From assembly GCF_000716435.1 (NCBI RefSeq), contig NZ_JNWO01000005.1:186001-250000 (forward strand): a stretch of DNA of 64,000 bases, written 5' to 3'. Of the stretch, positions 24,894-32,184 are shown piece after piece (the first letter of the stretch is position 1; each line of letters starts with the position of its first letter). Origin of the DNA: Streptomyces xylophagus (GTDB taxonomy: Bacteria; Actinomycetota; Actinomycetes; Streptomycetales; Streptomycetaceae). The notes under the pieces were generated by a model that was not told the DNA's origin, made no database searches, and saw only the letters and a list, made by a program, of their open reading frames with translations. The position numbers were made by a program, and so were the translations under genes.

Positions 24894-24982
24894 GAACCGC
24901 CACGAGAGCCGCTTCCAAGGGGCCCGGACACGGAACTGGCCGGCCTCCCCGCTGGGAGCCCGGCCAGTCGTCATCTCCGCCG

Positions 24983-25495
24983 CTATGCCCCCGGCCCCAC
25001 CAGGCACCGGTACGTCTCGGCCGTGCCCGCGTCGACGAGCGTGCCCTCAACGGCTTTGAGGGCCGTGAGCGGCACGGGCACGTTCATGTCCGTCACGTAG
25101 ATGGTCTTGCCGCCGCTCGTGTCGGCGTACCAGGTCTTGTCGTAGGCCTTGCCCGTCGTGGTGGTCGCCGTCAGCTCCACCGTCCCGGCCCGGGAGGCGA
25201 ACACCGCCCAGCCCGCCGTGCCGTGGGCCCCCGCCCGGTAGCGGAGGACGCAGTTGGAGGACCCGTCGCCCTGGTGGTCGAGGCGCGGCAGGTCACTCGG
25301 CTGCGCGCTGGGTGTCGCCTTGGCCGCCGCCGCGCGGGTGGCGGACGGCGACGGGGACGCGTGCCGCGTCTCGTGACGGGCGGCGCTGACCTTGCCGTCG
25401 CCGCCGTCAGGCTTGGCCACCTGGGAGTAGATGGCGCTGCCCACGCAAAAGGCCACCACGCCCGCGATGGTGGCCGTCTTCCGGTTGAGTCTCAC
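24983..25495 (-). CDS. secreted or membrane-anchored protein
   Basis: 170 residues from GTG 25495. One hydrophobic N-terminal segment (about 7-26), then a Ser/Thr/Pro/Ala-rich spacer and a C-terminal domain with two cysteines (SNCVLRYRAGAHGTAGWAVF and TYRCLVGPGA) that likely pair outside the cell. Overlaps the upstream gene by four bases (GTGA). Function unknown; similar small proteins occur in Streptomyces integrated elements. Confidence 0.6.
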   Translation of the reverse strand: MRLNRKTATIAGVVAFCVGSAIYSQVAKPDGGDGKVSAARHETRHASPSPSATRAAAAKATPSAQPSDLPRLDHQGDGSSNCVLRYRAGAHGTAGWAVFASRAGTVELTATTTTGKAYDKTWYADTSGGKTIYVTDMNVPVPLTALKAVEGTLVDAGTAETYRCLVGPGA

Positions 25496-25800
25496 GCTTT
25501 TCCGTTCTTCTCGCGTTGGGCTGGAGCGTGCCACAGCCGCCGCCAGGTCTGGTAGAGGTGCTGAGCGTGCGGGCAGGTGCCGTCCGCCCAGCCGTCCGCG
25601 TTCACGGCCTTGCAGGCTCGACACCCGGAGGCGTGGGTGACCAGGTGGCGGTAGGCGGCCTGCGCGGGCGTCTCGCCGGGGAGGTCCTCGGTGGGGACGT
25701 CGTTGCCGTCCTCGTCGTGGACGAGAACGCGCTGCTGGTACGGCGGACCCGACGGGCGGTCACGCCACTGCCGCTCAACCCGCGTTCCCACGGCTCTCAC
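25492..25800 (-). CDS. hypothetical protein with Cys/His motif
   Basis: 102 residues. Acidic central part (HDEDGNDVPTEDLPGETPAQ) and a C-terminal CRACKAVNADGWADGTCPHA cluster followed by LYQTWRRL; the spacing suggests a small zinc site. Overlaps both neighbours in a three-gene leftward operon (26173 to 24983). A family of such proteins accompanies XRE-DUF5753 regulators in Streptomyces, role unknown. Confidence 0.6.
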   Translation of the reverse strand: MRAVGTRVERQWRDRPSGPPYQQRVLVHDEDGNDVPTEDLPGETPAQAAYRHLVTHASGCRACKAVNADGWADGTCPHAQHLYQTWRRLWHAPAQREKNGKA

Positions 25801-26173
25801 CCCCGCCGAGGTTCTCGTAGTGGTCGCAGAGGGCGAGGACGGAGCGGGCGAGGCGCCGCGCCGACGCCACGCGGACGGCGAGGGTGCCCCCGTCGCCGAG
25901 GCGGAGCCGCATCCGGGCCTCGCCGCAGCAGGCGAGGGCGCAGGCGCGCGGCACGTCGTCCTCGGGGAGGGCCCAGGCGAGGGTCTCGACGTCCGGCACG
26001 GCGACGACGATGTGGCCGCGGAGCCGCGCGGTGAGCGTGCTCAGTTCGTCGGCGGCGGGCGGCTCGGCGTCCTCGGTGAGCAGGCGGCGCGCGCCGTCGC
26101 GCATGACCTGGACGTCGAGCGGCCGGCGGTCCGGCTCTTCAGCGGTGGGTGGGCGGGCGGTACGTTGCCCCAT
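25775..26173 (-). CDS. DUF6415-like helical protein
   Basis: 132 residues with LTARLRGHIVVAVPDVETLA in the centre and two further helices (ARRLARSVLALCDHYENLG), the pattern I associate with DUF6415 proteins of actinomycetes, which sit beside XRE/DUF5753 genes. First gene of the leftward operon, divergent from the gene at 26410. Function unknown. Confidence 0.6.
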   Translation of the reverse strand: MGQRTARPPTAEEPDRRPLDVQVMRDGARRLLTEDAEPPAADELSTLTARLRGHIVVAVPDVETLAWALPEDDVPRACALACCGEARMRLRLGDGGTLAVRVASARRLARSVLALCDHYENLGGGESRGNAG

Positions 26174-26284
26174 GTTGGCGCTCCTTTGCAGCGTCGGCCA
26201 CGCCCCCGGAGGTCTAGTCCACCTCGCGGGGGTCTCTCCTTAGAACTGCCGAGGCTAGAACCCGCCCCCTGATCAAAGCCAGGC

Positions 26285-26304
26285 GTGTGCAGAAGTGTGC
26301 AACT
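26285..26304. promoter_or_regulatory. GTGTGC-type repeat, candidate XRE operator
   Basis: GTGTGCAGAAGTGTGCAACT holds two TGTGCA half-sites ten bases apart in the divergent region between 26173 and 26410; a TGCACAC lies further right at about 26383. A 17-of-20 match, GTGTGCGCACGTGTGCAACT, recurs at 28337-28356 behind the XRE-DUF5753 gene. Confidence 0.45.
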
Positions 26305-26409
26305 CTCCTCACCTGGCGGTAGGTTGACGGGTCGCCAGGGGTTGACCGGGCTCACACCTGGGGGAGACTAGACCGCAAACATCTGCACACCGAGAGAGCG
26401 GAGAACGCC

Positions 26410-26670
26410 GTGACGCTACGGTTCATCGGGATCGACCCGAACACCGGTGACGACGAGAGCCCCACCGTGTGGGTCGACCAGGAGAGGGAGGAGCTCGTCT
26501 TCCAGGGCTGGAAGCCGGGCACGGAACTGGAGGCGGAATGCGCCGCGTTCGAGGTGCCCGGCCATGGCAGGGGCATCCCCGAGGGCGAGGCCGTGATCCG
26601 CATCCCGGCCAGGATGGTCGGCATGATCAGGGAGGCGTGTGATGTCGTCGAGCGTGCCGCCGTTCGCTGA
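26410..26670 (+). CDS. hypothetical protein of the DUF6879/XRE cassette
   Basis: 86 residues from GTG 26410. Begins MTLRFIGIDPNTGDDESPTV and continues WVDQEREELVFQGW, an acidic beta-rich small protein. In Streptomyces this type precedes a DUF6879 gene and an XRE-DUF5753 regulator, exactly as here. Its 3' end overlaps the next start. Probably part of a small regulatory set similar in logic to DUF397/XRE pairs. Confidence 0.7.
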   Translation: MTLRFIGIDPNTGDDESPTVWVDQEREELVFQGWKPGTELEAECAAFEVPGHGRGIPEGEAVIRIPARMVGMIREACDVVERAAVR

Positions 26671-27169
26671 GCTCCTCGCGGGCTGCGAGCGGTCCGCCGT
26701 CCACCTGGAGATGCGCGACGTCTACGCCGTCACCGGCGAGGCCGAGCGGCTCGCGGCCTGGCGCGACGGCCACCGGCTCGACCCGGCTGACCGCGCGTCC
26801 TGGTGGCGGCCGTGGCTCAGCCTGGTCGAGGAGACGGTCGCCCGCGGGGTCGAGGTGCGCCGGGCCCGCGTCGTCTCCGAGCCGGTGAGCGAGTACATCC
26901 GCTACGAGCACTCGTTCACCTTCACCAACGTGGCCGCCGGGGAGCAGGTGCGCTGGCTGCCCCGCCGCCGGGCCTCGGACCTCGCGCTGCCCGGCAACGA
27001 CTTCTGGCTCCTCGACGGCCGCCTGATCCGCTGGAACCACTTCACCGGTGACGGCGGCTCAGCGGGCCAGGAGCTGAGCGACGACCCGGCGTCTGCGAAG
27101 CTGTGCGCCGAGGCGTTTGAGGCCGTCTGGGGCCGCGCCACGCCACACGACCGGTACGAGATCCGCTAA
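26642..27169 (+). CDS. DUF6879 family protein
   Basis: 175 residues from ATG 26642 (AGGGAGG at 26629-26635). Sequence blocks FAELLAGCERSAVHLEMRD, WRPWLSLVEETVARGVEVRR, SEYIRYEHSFTFTNVAAGE, DFWLLDGRLIRWNHFTGDG are characteristic of DUF6879. These proteins are linked to XRE-DUF5753 regulators in actinomycetes; the mechanism is not established. The 29-base overlap with the previous gene implies coupling. Confidence 0.8.
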   Translation: MSSSVPPFAELLAGCERSAVHLEMRDVYAVTGEAERLAAWRDGHRLDPADRASWWRPWLSLVEETVARGVEVRRARVVSEPVSEYIRYEHSFTFTNVAAGEQVRWLPRRRASDLALPGNDFWLLDGRLIRWNHFTGDGGSAGQELSDDPASAKLCAEAFEAVWGRATPHDRYEIR

Positions 27170-27193
27170 GAGCAAGGAACGCCAGGCCCGTTG

Positions 27194-28048
27194 ATGTCCG
27201 TCTCCCCGTCCTCCTCCGCCCAGGCCGCGCGCGAGGCCGTCGCCCGGAGCCTGCGCGACCTCCGCCGGGAGGCGGGGCTGACGGTCAAGGAGCTGGCGGC
27301 GGCGTGCGGCTGGCACCACGCGAAGACGTCCCGGGTGGAGAACGCCCTCACCGCCCCGTCCGCCCGGGACATCCGCGCCTGGTGCGAGGCGACCGGGGCG
27401 GCCGGCCAGGCCCAGGACCTCATCGTCCAGTCCCTCAACGCCGAGTCGATGTACCGGGAGTGGCGCCACCAGGTCCGGAACGGCCTCCGGCAGCTCCAGG
27501 AGGGCTCGGCGCGGCTGTTCGAGGACACGGAGCTGTTCAGGGTCTACTCCGCCACGCTCGTTCCCGGGCTCCTCCAGACGGAGGGGTACGCCGCGGGGGT
27601 CCTGGCCCGCGCCGCCCGGTTCCGGGACGTCCCAGTGGACGACAGCGCGGCGGCGGCGCGGGCCAGGGTGGAGCGCTCCCGCGTGCTGTACGAGCCGGGG
27701 CGCCGGTTCGTGCTCGTCATGGAGGAGGGCGTCCTCCGCTGCCGGATGGCGGACGAGGACGCCATGGCGGCCCAGCTCGGCTTCCTGCTCACCGCCGGGG
27801 CGCTGCCCGCGGTGTCCCTGGGGATCATCCCGATGACGGCCACGGAGCGCGCCCAGTGGCCGAGGGAGACCTTCCACGTCTACGACGACAAGCTGGTGTC
27901 GGTGGAGCTCGTGTCGGCGCGGGTGCGGATCAACCAGCCGTCGGAGATCGCCCTCTACCTCAAGGCCTTCGAGGAGCTCCGGGCCTCGTCCGTGTACGGG
28001 GCGGAGGCCCGAGAGCTGGTCCTCCGGGCGATCGAGGCACTGCGGTAG
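27194..28048 (+). CDS. XRE regulator with DUF5753 domain
   Basis: 284 residues from ATG 27194 (TTG 27191 precedes in frame). N-terminal helix-turn-helix at about 17-70 (LTVKELAAACGWHHAKTSRV) and a DUF5753 domain from about 100 (ARLFEDTELFRVYSATLVPG, LLQTEGYAAGVLA). Regulators of this class (WhiJ-like) act with small partner proteins of the DUF397 or DUF6879 type, here the two genes directly upstream. May be host or element; it lies within the accessory region. Confidence 0.85.
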   Translation: MSVSPSSSAQAAREAVARSLRDLRREAGLTVKELAAACGWHHAKTSRVENALTAPSARDIRAWCEATGAAGQAQDLIVQSLNAESMYREWRHQVRNGLRQLQEGSARLFEDTELFRVYSATLVPGLLQTEGYAAGVLARAARFRDVPVDDSAAAARARVERSRVLYEPGRRFVLVMEEGVLRCRMADEDAMAAQLGFLLTAGALPAVSLGIIPMTATERAQWPRETFHVYDDKLVSVELVSARVRINQPSEIALYLKAFEELRASSVYGAEARELVLRAIEALR

Positions 28049-28483
28049 GTGTGGACATGCTTACGTGCGCGGGACTCGCGCTGAGAGAAGAAACGTGTGG
28101 ACACGCTTAGAAGGAGCTGGCGCGGACGGATTGCAATTTCCGGCAGGTGTCCGACCTCCACGGCGCCCTATACGAAGAGAGTCAGGCCCATCGCCACGCT
28201 CTCCGTCGCGTTGCTCGCCCATTCACTCTCTCGCGCACCATCGCCTCGCCTCGCTCGCTTCACCTGACCACGGTCAGCGCGTCAAGCCGTGAGTCTCAGC
28301 TCTCGCTCGCCTCGGTCTCGCCTCACTCACGCGTGAGTGTGCGCACGTGTGCAACTAGGTCGTGCCGCGCAACGGGCACCCACTCGGTCGCATGGCTGGC
28401 GATGCCCGTGACGCTCGCCTCCTAGCCCAACGAGAAGCGGCGTGACGCGCTGGTCCGCGTCACGCCGCTTCTGGGAACGCCCG
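28049..28483. other. non-coding stretch with direct repeats
   Basis: 435 bases without a supported gene. GTGTGGACATGCTTA at 28049-28063 is repeated as GTGTGGACACGCTTA at 28095-28109 (46-base spacing). The copy GTGTGCGCACGTGTGCAACT at 28337-28356 matches the candidate operator at 26285. TTCACTCTC/CTCGCCTC-type pyrimidine-rich segments fill 28200-28330. The right end ends in a 16-base hairpin (28433-28472). Confidence 0.4.
28433..28472 (-). terminator. hairpin terminator of the gene at 28484-28867
   Basis: AGAAGCGGCGTGACGC (28433-28448) pairs perfectly with GCGTCACGCCGCTTCT (28457-28472), 8-base loop, starting 12 bases after the stop codon of the minus-strand gene. It lacks a T-run, which is common for Streptomyces terminators. 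Confidence 0.75.
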
Positions 28484-28867
28484 CTACTTCTTGGTGCGCT
28501 TCACGGCGATCTTGTCCCGCACTCGGTACACCAGCTCGCTCGGGTTGTCGGTGCGGCGACGCTGGAACGTCAGCTTGGTCTCTCGGTCGAAGCAGTAGCG
28601 ACGAGCCTGCTTGAAGACGCGCTCAAGCGCCTCGGGGCCGCTGAGGGTGACGACCTGCCACGCGTTCTTGTCCGTCTGCCACGCCTCGTACGCGTTCTCC
28701 ACGAAGGTGGCGACCTCCTGGGGAACGCTGCTCGTGCCCGCCTCGTAGCGCTTGGGGGCGAGAAGGGCGCTGAGGTCGTCCGCGACCGGCGCGGCGGGCG
28801 TCTCGGCGACGACGGTGCTCCTTGTGGCCTTGGCGGCCGGGGTCTTGGAGGCTGCGGTCTGAGCCAT
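28484..28867 (-). CDS. phage-like hypothetical protein
   Basis: 127 residues from ATG 28867 (GGAAGAGGAAGAG upstream on its strand). An Ala/Thr/Lys-rich flexible N-terminus (AASKTPAAKATRSTVVAETP) precedes a basic alpha/beta C-terminal domain (VATFVENAYEAWQTDKNAWQ ... RRYCFDRETKLTFQRRRTDN). It has a strong promoter and its own hairpin terminator, so it is a monocistronic unit. Lone constitutive genes like this are typical of lysogenic conversion or immunity functions near element ends; I do not recognise the family. Confidence 0.65.
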   Translation of the reverse strand: MAQTAASKTPAAKATRSTVVAETPAAPVADDLSALLAPKRYEAGTSSVPQEVATFVENAYEAWQTDKNAWQVVTLSGPEALERVFKQARRYCFDRETKLTFQRRRTDNPSELVYRVRDKIAVKRTKK

Positions 28868-28924
28868 CGTCTCTTCCTCTTCCTGTTCCGGAGCGGTCAC
28901 CGTTTGGTGACTGCCTGTAGTTAA

Positions 28925-28953
28925 ATATTACGGTGAGTAGTCGCCGCTGTCCA
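28925..28953 (-). promoter_or_regulatory. sigma-70-type promoter of the gene at 28867
   Basis: On the minus strand, TGGACA (28953-28948), a 17-base spacer and TAATAT (28930-28925), giving a leader of about 50 bases before the ATG. This is the best housekeeping-type promoter in the left part of the window. Confidence 0.7.
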
Positions 28954-29188
28954 CATCAACTGCCGTTTGGTTTGCGGGAGTTGACGGGAAATTGCAGGTC
29001 GGGCGGTGATACCCGCGGTGATACCAGGCGGCCAGGGTCGGCGACCGGTGACGCTGGGTCAGGTGCACCGTCACGTCGGCGAGTTGCCTGGTCGGAGTGG
29101 CTCTGGGTGTCCCGGGTGGAATTGGTCTGCCAACCAGAGGCAAAAGTGGACCTTAAACCGGACCGCTGCTCTCCCTAGCGTCGCTGCC
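28954..29188. other. boundary region between accessory and host DNA
   Basis: No gene. GCGGTGATACC is repeated at 29003-29013 and 29015-29025 (12-base period). The right end of the element may lie here or between 28.05 and 28.48 kb, because the next gene rightwards is an ordinary transporter. No tRNA 3' end is visible. The left attachment sequence is outside the window, so the border cannot be fixed. Confidence 0.35.
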
Positions 29189-30355
29189 ATGAACGCCACC
29201 ACCGTCCGCGGCGCCCCGCTCGCCGCCTTCGCCTGCGTCCTCGTCGGCGCGTCCTTCACCGCCAACAGCGTCCTGGGCCACTACCCGTACGCGGGCGGCC
29301 AGTTCCTGCGCTACGGCCTCGCCTGCCTGCTGCTCCTCCCGTTCACCGGCAAAGGCGCGACGGCCCGGCTGCGCGCGCTCACGCCATGCCAATGGGCCCG
29401 CCTCGCCCTGCTCGCGGCCGTCGGCATGGTCGGCTTCAACCTGGCCGTCATCGCCGCCGAACGCAGCGCCGAACCGGCCGTCCCGGGCGTCTTCGTGGGC
29501 TGCGCACCCGTGGCCGTCGCGGTCATCGTCCCCCTCCTGGAAGGGCGCCGTCCGCGCAGGATCGTGCTCTACGGGGCGTCGCTCGTCGCCGTCGGCGCGT
29601 TCACGGTCCAGGGGTGGGGCCGGACGGACGGTGCCGGAATCGCCTTCTCTGGGTGCGCACTTGCGGGTGAGGTGGGCTTCGCGGTGCTCGCGGTTCCCGT
29701 ACTGCGGCCCCTGGGACCGCGGTTGCTGTCGGCCACCGTGTGCGGTCTCGCCGCGATCGAGGCGGCGACGGCCGGGCTGGTCCTGGACGGGTCCGCCTGG
29801 CTGCGGCGGCCCGACGGCACCGAGGCCGCCGCGCTGCTGTGGCAGGCGGCGGTCGTCACGGTCGTCGGGTTCGTGTGCTGGTACATGGGCATGCAGCGGA
29901 TCGGCGCGGAACGCGCCACGCTCTTCTCCGGCCTCATCCCGGTCGCCGCCGCCGCTACCGCACCGCTCGTCGGAACGGGCTCCTACGGGGCCGCCCAGGC
30001 CGCCGGAAGCGCCCTCGTGGGTGCCGGAGTCGCCCTGGGATCGGGCGCGGTGAAGCTGCTGCCGCGCCGGTCAGCGGCTGCCGTCGAGGATGACGCGCGC
30101 GACCAGGGCCGGGTCGTCGTTCATCGGGCAGTGCCCGCAGCCGGGCAGCCGCACGAGTCGGGATCGCGGGATCATCTGCTTGGCGCGGACACCCTGGCGG
30201 CGCAGCAGCAGCCGGTCCTGGGTGCCCCAGGCCACGGTCACCGGGACACCGGGGATGTCGTCGGTGAACCGGACGGTCGTACCGGCCCGGAGCGTGTCGT
30301 CGAACCCGGTGGCGTTGACCAGCGCGAGCGTCTCGGCGACCACGGCCTCGGGTGA
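29189..30355 (+). CDS. EamA/DMT-family transporter with antisense C-terminal extension
   Basis: 388 residues from ATG 29189. The first ~295 residues are a ten-helix drug/metabolite transporter of the EamA type with two repeats (LAAFACVLVGASFTANSVLG at the start, YMGMQRIGAERATLFSGLIP in the second repeat). Family members normally end soon after the last helix, here LLPRRSAAAVEDD. The frame instead continues for about 90 polar residues that are antisense to the convergent hydrolase gene (285-base overlap). It exports or imports a small metabolite, substrate unknown. The tail is probably the result of stop codon loss. Confidence 0.8.
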   Translation: MNATTVRGAPLAAFACVLVGASFTANSVLGHYPYAGGQFLRYGLACLLLLPFTGKGATARLRALTPCQWARLALLAAVGMVGFNLAVIAAERSAEPAVPGVFVGCAPVAVAVIVPLLEGRRPRRIVLYGASLVAVGAFTVQGWGRTDGAGIAFSGCALAGEVGFAVLAVPVLRPLGPRLLSATVCGLAAIEAATAGLVLDGSAWLRRPDGTEAAALLWQAAVVTVVGFVCWYMGMQRIGAERATLFSGLIPVAAAATAPLVGTGSYGAAQAAGSALVGAGVALGSGAVKLLPRRSAAAVEDDARDQGRVVVHRAVPAAGQPHESGSRDHLLGADTLAAQQQPVLGAPGHGHRDTGDVVGEPDGRTGPERVVEPGGVDQRERLGDHGLG

Positions 30356-30901
30356 ACGGCGGCCAGGGCGGGCGTAGATGGTGCTGGTGAGCGCGGTGCG
30401 GCCGACCGTCGTGCGCGCCAGCCGCTCGACCATCGGGAGCGGCATGCTGCGGGCGATCCGCCGCATGGTGAGCAGCACACCGAAGGCGTAACGACGCTCG
30501 GCCTGGGACCAGAACCCGGCCGGGGACAGGGCGGTGACGGACCGTACGATCTTCTCGCGGCCCAGCTCCAGGGCCATCAGCCCACCGAGCGAGTTGCCCG
30601 CCACATGCGGCCGGTCGAGCCCCAGCGCCTCGCAGAAGGCCCTGAACACGGCGGCCGTCGTGGACAGGTCGTACGCCAGCCCCTCGGGCAGCGCGGGAGA
30701 GGCGCCGAACCCGGGCAGGTCCACGGCGATCACGTCGCGCTCGGTCGCGAGGACATCCACCACCGGGTCCCAGGCCTGCCGGTGGTGGCCTATGCCGTGC
30801 AGCAGGAGCAGCGGTTCGCCGCGGCCCACGCGCGCGTAGGACACGGTCACGGTCCGCGGACCGTGCGGAGAGGGGACCGGGAAGGAGACGGTGGCGGACA
30901 T
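30071..30901 (-). CDS. alpha/beta hydrolase
   Basis: 276 residues. LLLHGIGHHRQAW (oxyanion region), AVDLPGFGASP, nucleophile elbow GNSLGG, then an acid around WGTQDRLL and His in GCGHCPMNDDP complete the hydrolase triad. Cytoplasmic, no signal peptide. Divergent from the ECF41 sigma factor gene across 159 bases, so it may be a target of that sigma factor (inference). Substrate unknown. Confidence 0.9.
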   Translation of the reverse strand: MSATVSFPVPSPHGPRTVTVSYARVGRGEPLLLLHGIGHHRQAWDPVVDVLATERDVIAVDLPGFGASPALPEGLAYDLSTTAAVFRAFCEALGLDRPHVAGNSLGGLMALELGREKIVRSVTALSPAGFWSQAERRYAFGVLLTMRRIARSMPLPMVERLARTTVGRTALTSTIYARPGRRSPEAVVAETLALVNATGFDDTLRAGTTVRFTDDIPGVPVTVAWGTQDRLLLRRQGVRAKQMIPRSRLVRLPGCGHCPMNDDPALVARVILDGSR

Positions 30902-31060
30902 GGGGGTGCTCCTCGTCTGGGACGCGCTGACAGACGCCGTACAGGCCGTGTAGACAGCTTGTCAGCAACTGCTACTGACCGGTAGCCCCAAGTGCCAGGG
31001 ACCTTGAGGCCCTGCGGATTTCTGCTGGACAGAGCGGCTCCCACCGCGTGGGATGAGGTG

Positions 31061-31945
31061 GTGACCACCGACACCCCTACCGATGTCTTCGAAGAGCACC
31101 GCCCCGTCCTCATGGGAGTCGCCTACCGCATGCTCGGGCGCGTGGCCGACGCCGAGGACGTGGTCCAGGAGGCCTGGCTGCGCTGGTCCGGCGCCGACCG
31201 CGCCGAGGTCCGCGAACCGCGCGCCTACCTGGTGCGCGTCACCACACGCCTCGCGATCGACCGGCTGCGCCAGGTCAAGGCACGCGGCGAGGCCTACGTG
31301 GGCCCATGGCTGCCCGAGCCGTACGTCACCGACTTCGGGGACACCGTCCCGGACACCGCGGAGCGCGCCGTGCTCGCCGACTCCGTCTCCCTCGCGGTAC
31401 TCGTCGTCCTGGAGTCGCTGTCGCCGCTGGAACGCGCCGTGTTCGTCCTCAGGGAGGCCTTCGGCTATCCGTACGCCGACATCGCGGCCATGCTGGACCG
31501 CGGTGAGCCGGCGGTGCGCCAACTCGCCGGACGGGCCCGCAAGCACGTCGACGAACGGCGCCCGCGCTACGAGGTCGACCCGGCCCAACGCCGCGATCTG
31601 ACCGAGCGGTTCCTCGCCGCGGCGGCCGAGGGCGACCTGGCGGGCCTCATGGCGATGCTCGCCCCGGACGTCCGACTCGTGGGCGACAGCGGCGGCAAGT
31701 CCAAGGCGCCGCTGCGGATCCTGGAGAGCGCCGACAATGTGGGCCGCTTCCTGGTCGCCGTCGCCGGGAAGGGCATCCCGGAGATGTCGTTCCGCTTCCT
31801 CGAGCTCAACGGCGGACCCGCGGTCCTGATCCTTTCGGGTGACAAGCCCGACAGCGTCTTCCAGGTGGACGTATCCGACGGACGCATCCGTTCTGTCTAT
31901 ATCGTCCGCAACCCTGACAAGCTCCGATCGCTGGCTTCCGCTTAG
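31061..31945 (+). CDS. ECF41-type sigma factor (SigJ-like)
   Basis: 294 residues from GTG 31061; homologous proteins start with the same VTTDTPTDVFEEHRPVLM context. Sigma2: VAYRMLGRVADAEDVVQEAW; sigma4: SPLERAVFVLREAFGYPYAD. The linker has WLPEPY and the C-terminal SnoaL-like extension ends with NPDKL, both hallmarks of ECF41. In this group the extension replaces a separate anti-sigma factor. It normally directs transcription of an adjacent oxidoreductase or hydrolase-type gene, and here the neighbour is the divergent alpha/beta hydrolase. Confidence 0.9.
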   Translation: MTTDTPTDVFEEHRPVLMGVAYRMLGRVADAEDVVQEAWLRWSGADRAEVREPRAYLVRVTTRLAIDRLRQVKARGEAYVGPWLPEPYVTDFGDTVPDTAERAVLADSVSLAVLVVLESLSPLERAVFVLREAFGYPYADIAAMLDRGEPAVRQLAGRARKHVDERRPRYEVDPAQRRDLTERFLAAAAEGDLAGLMAMLAPDVRLVGDSGGKSKAPLRILESADNVGRFLVAVAGKGIPEMSFRFLELNGGPAVLILSGDKPDSVFQVDVSDGRIRSVYIVRNPDKLRSLASA

Positions 31946-32073
31946 CCGCGGCCCGGGCGGGGCCCTTGTTTCGCGACGGGGGCTTTGCCGTTACGTCACG
32001 AAGAACCCCCAGTACGAACGCCCTGTGAACGCTCTGCGGCAGACGCTCTGTGCATTGCATATGACATAGAGGA

Positions 32074-32108
32074 TTGGTCTTGACCAAGGGTGGGGGCCGT
32101 CCTATGGT
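32074..32108 (+). promoter_or_regulatory. promoter with overlapping HutC/GntR operator
   Basis: TTGACC (32080-32085), 17-base spacer, TATGGT (32103-32108). The -35 box is embedded in the palindrome TTGGTCTTGACCAA (32074-32087), which matches the TGGTCTAGACCA type of site bound by DasR and other HutC-family regulators. It lies about 77 bases ahead of the GntR gene, so binding there would block its own promoter. Confidence 0.65.
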
Positions 32109-32184
32109 CGCAGATAAGTGAAACAACCTTTAATAAACAAGGGCGCTAAAACGCGGCCGGACCACGGCGATTGCGGAGGACAGG

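Noticed and set aside
1..28900. AICE-type conjugative element (pSAM2-like)
   Set aside because: Integrase, excisionase-like and Prim-Pol genes would fit, but no FtsK/TraB-type translocase or spread genes are visible in the window.
28049..29188. tRNA gene or tRNA 3' end marking the right attachment site
   Set aside because: I looked for a T-loop (GTTCRANYC) and acceptor stem on both strands and found none.
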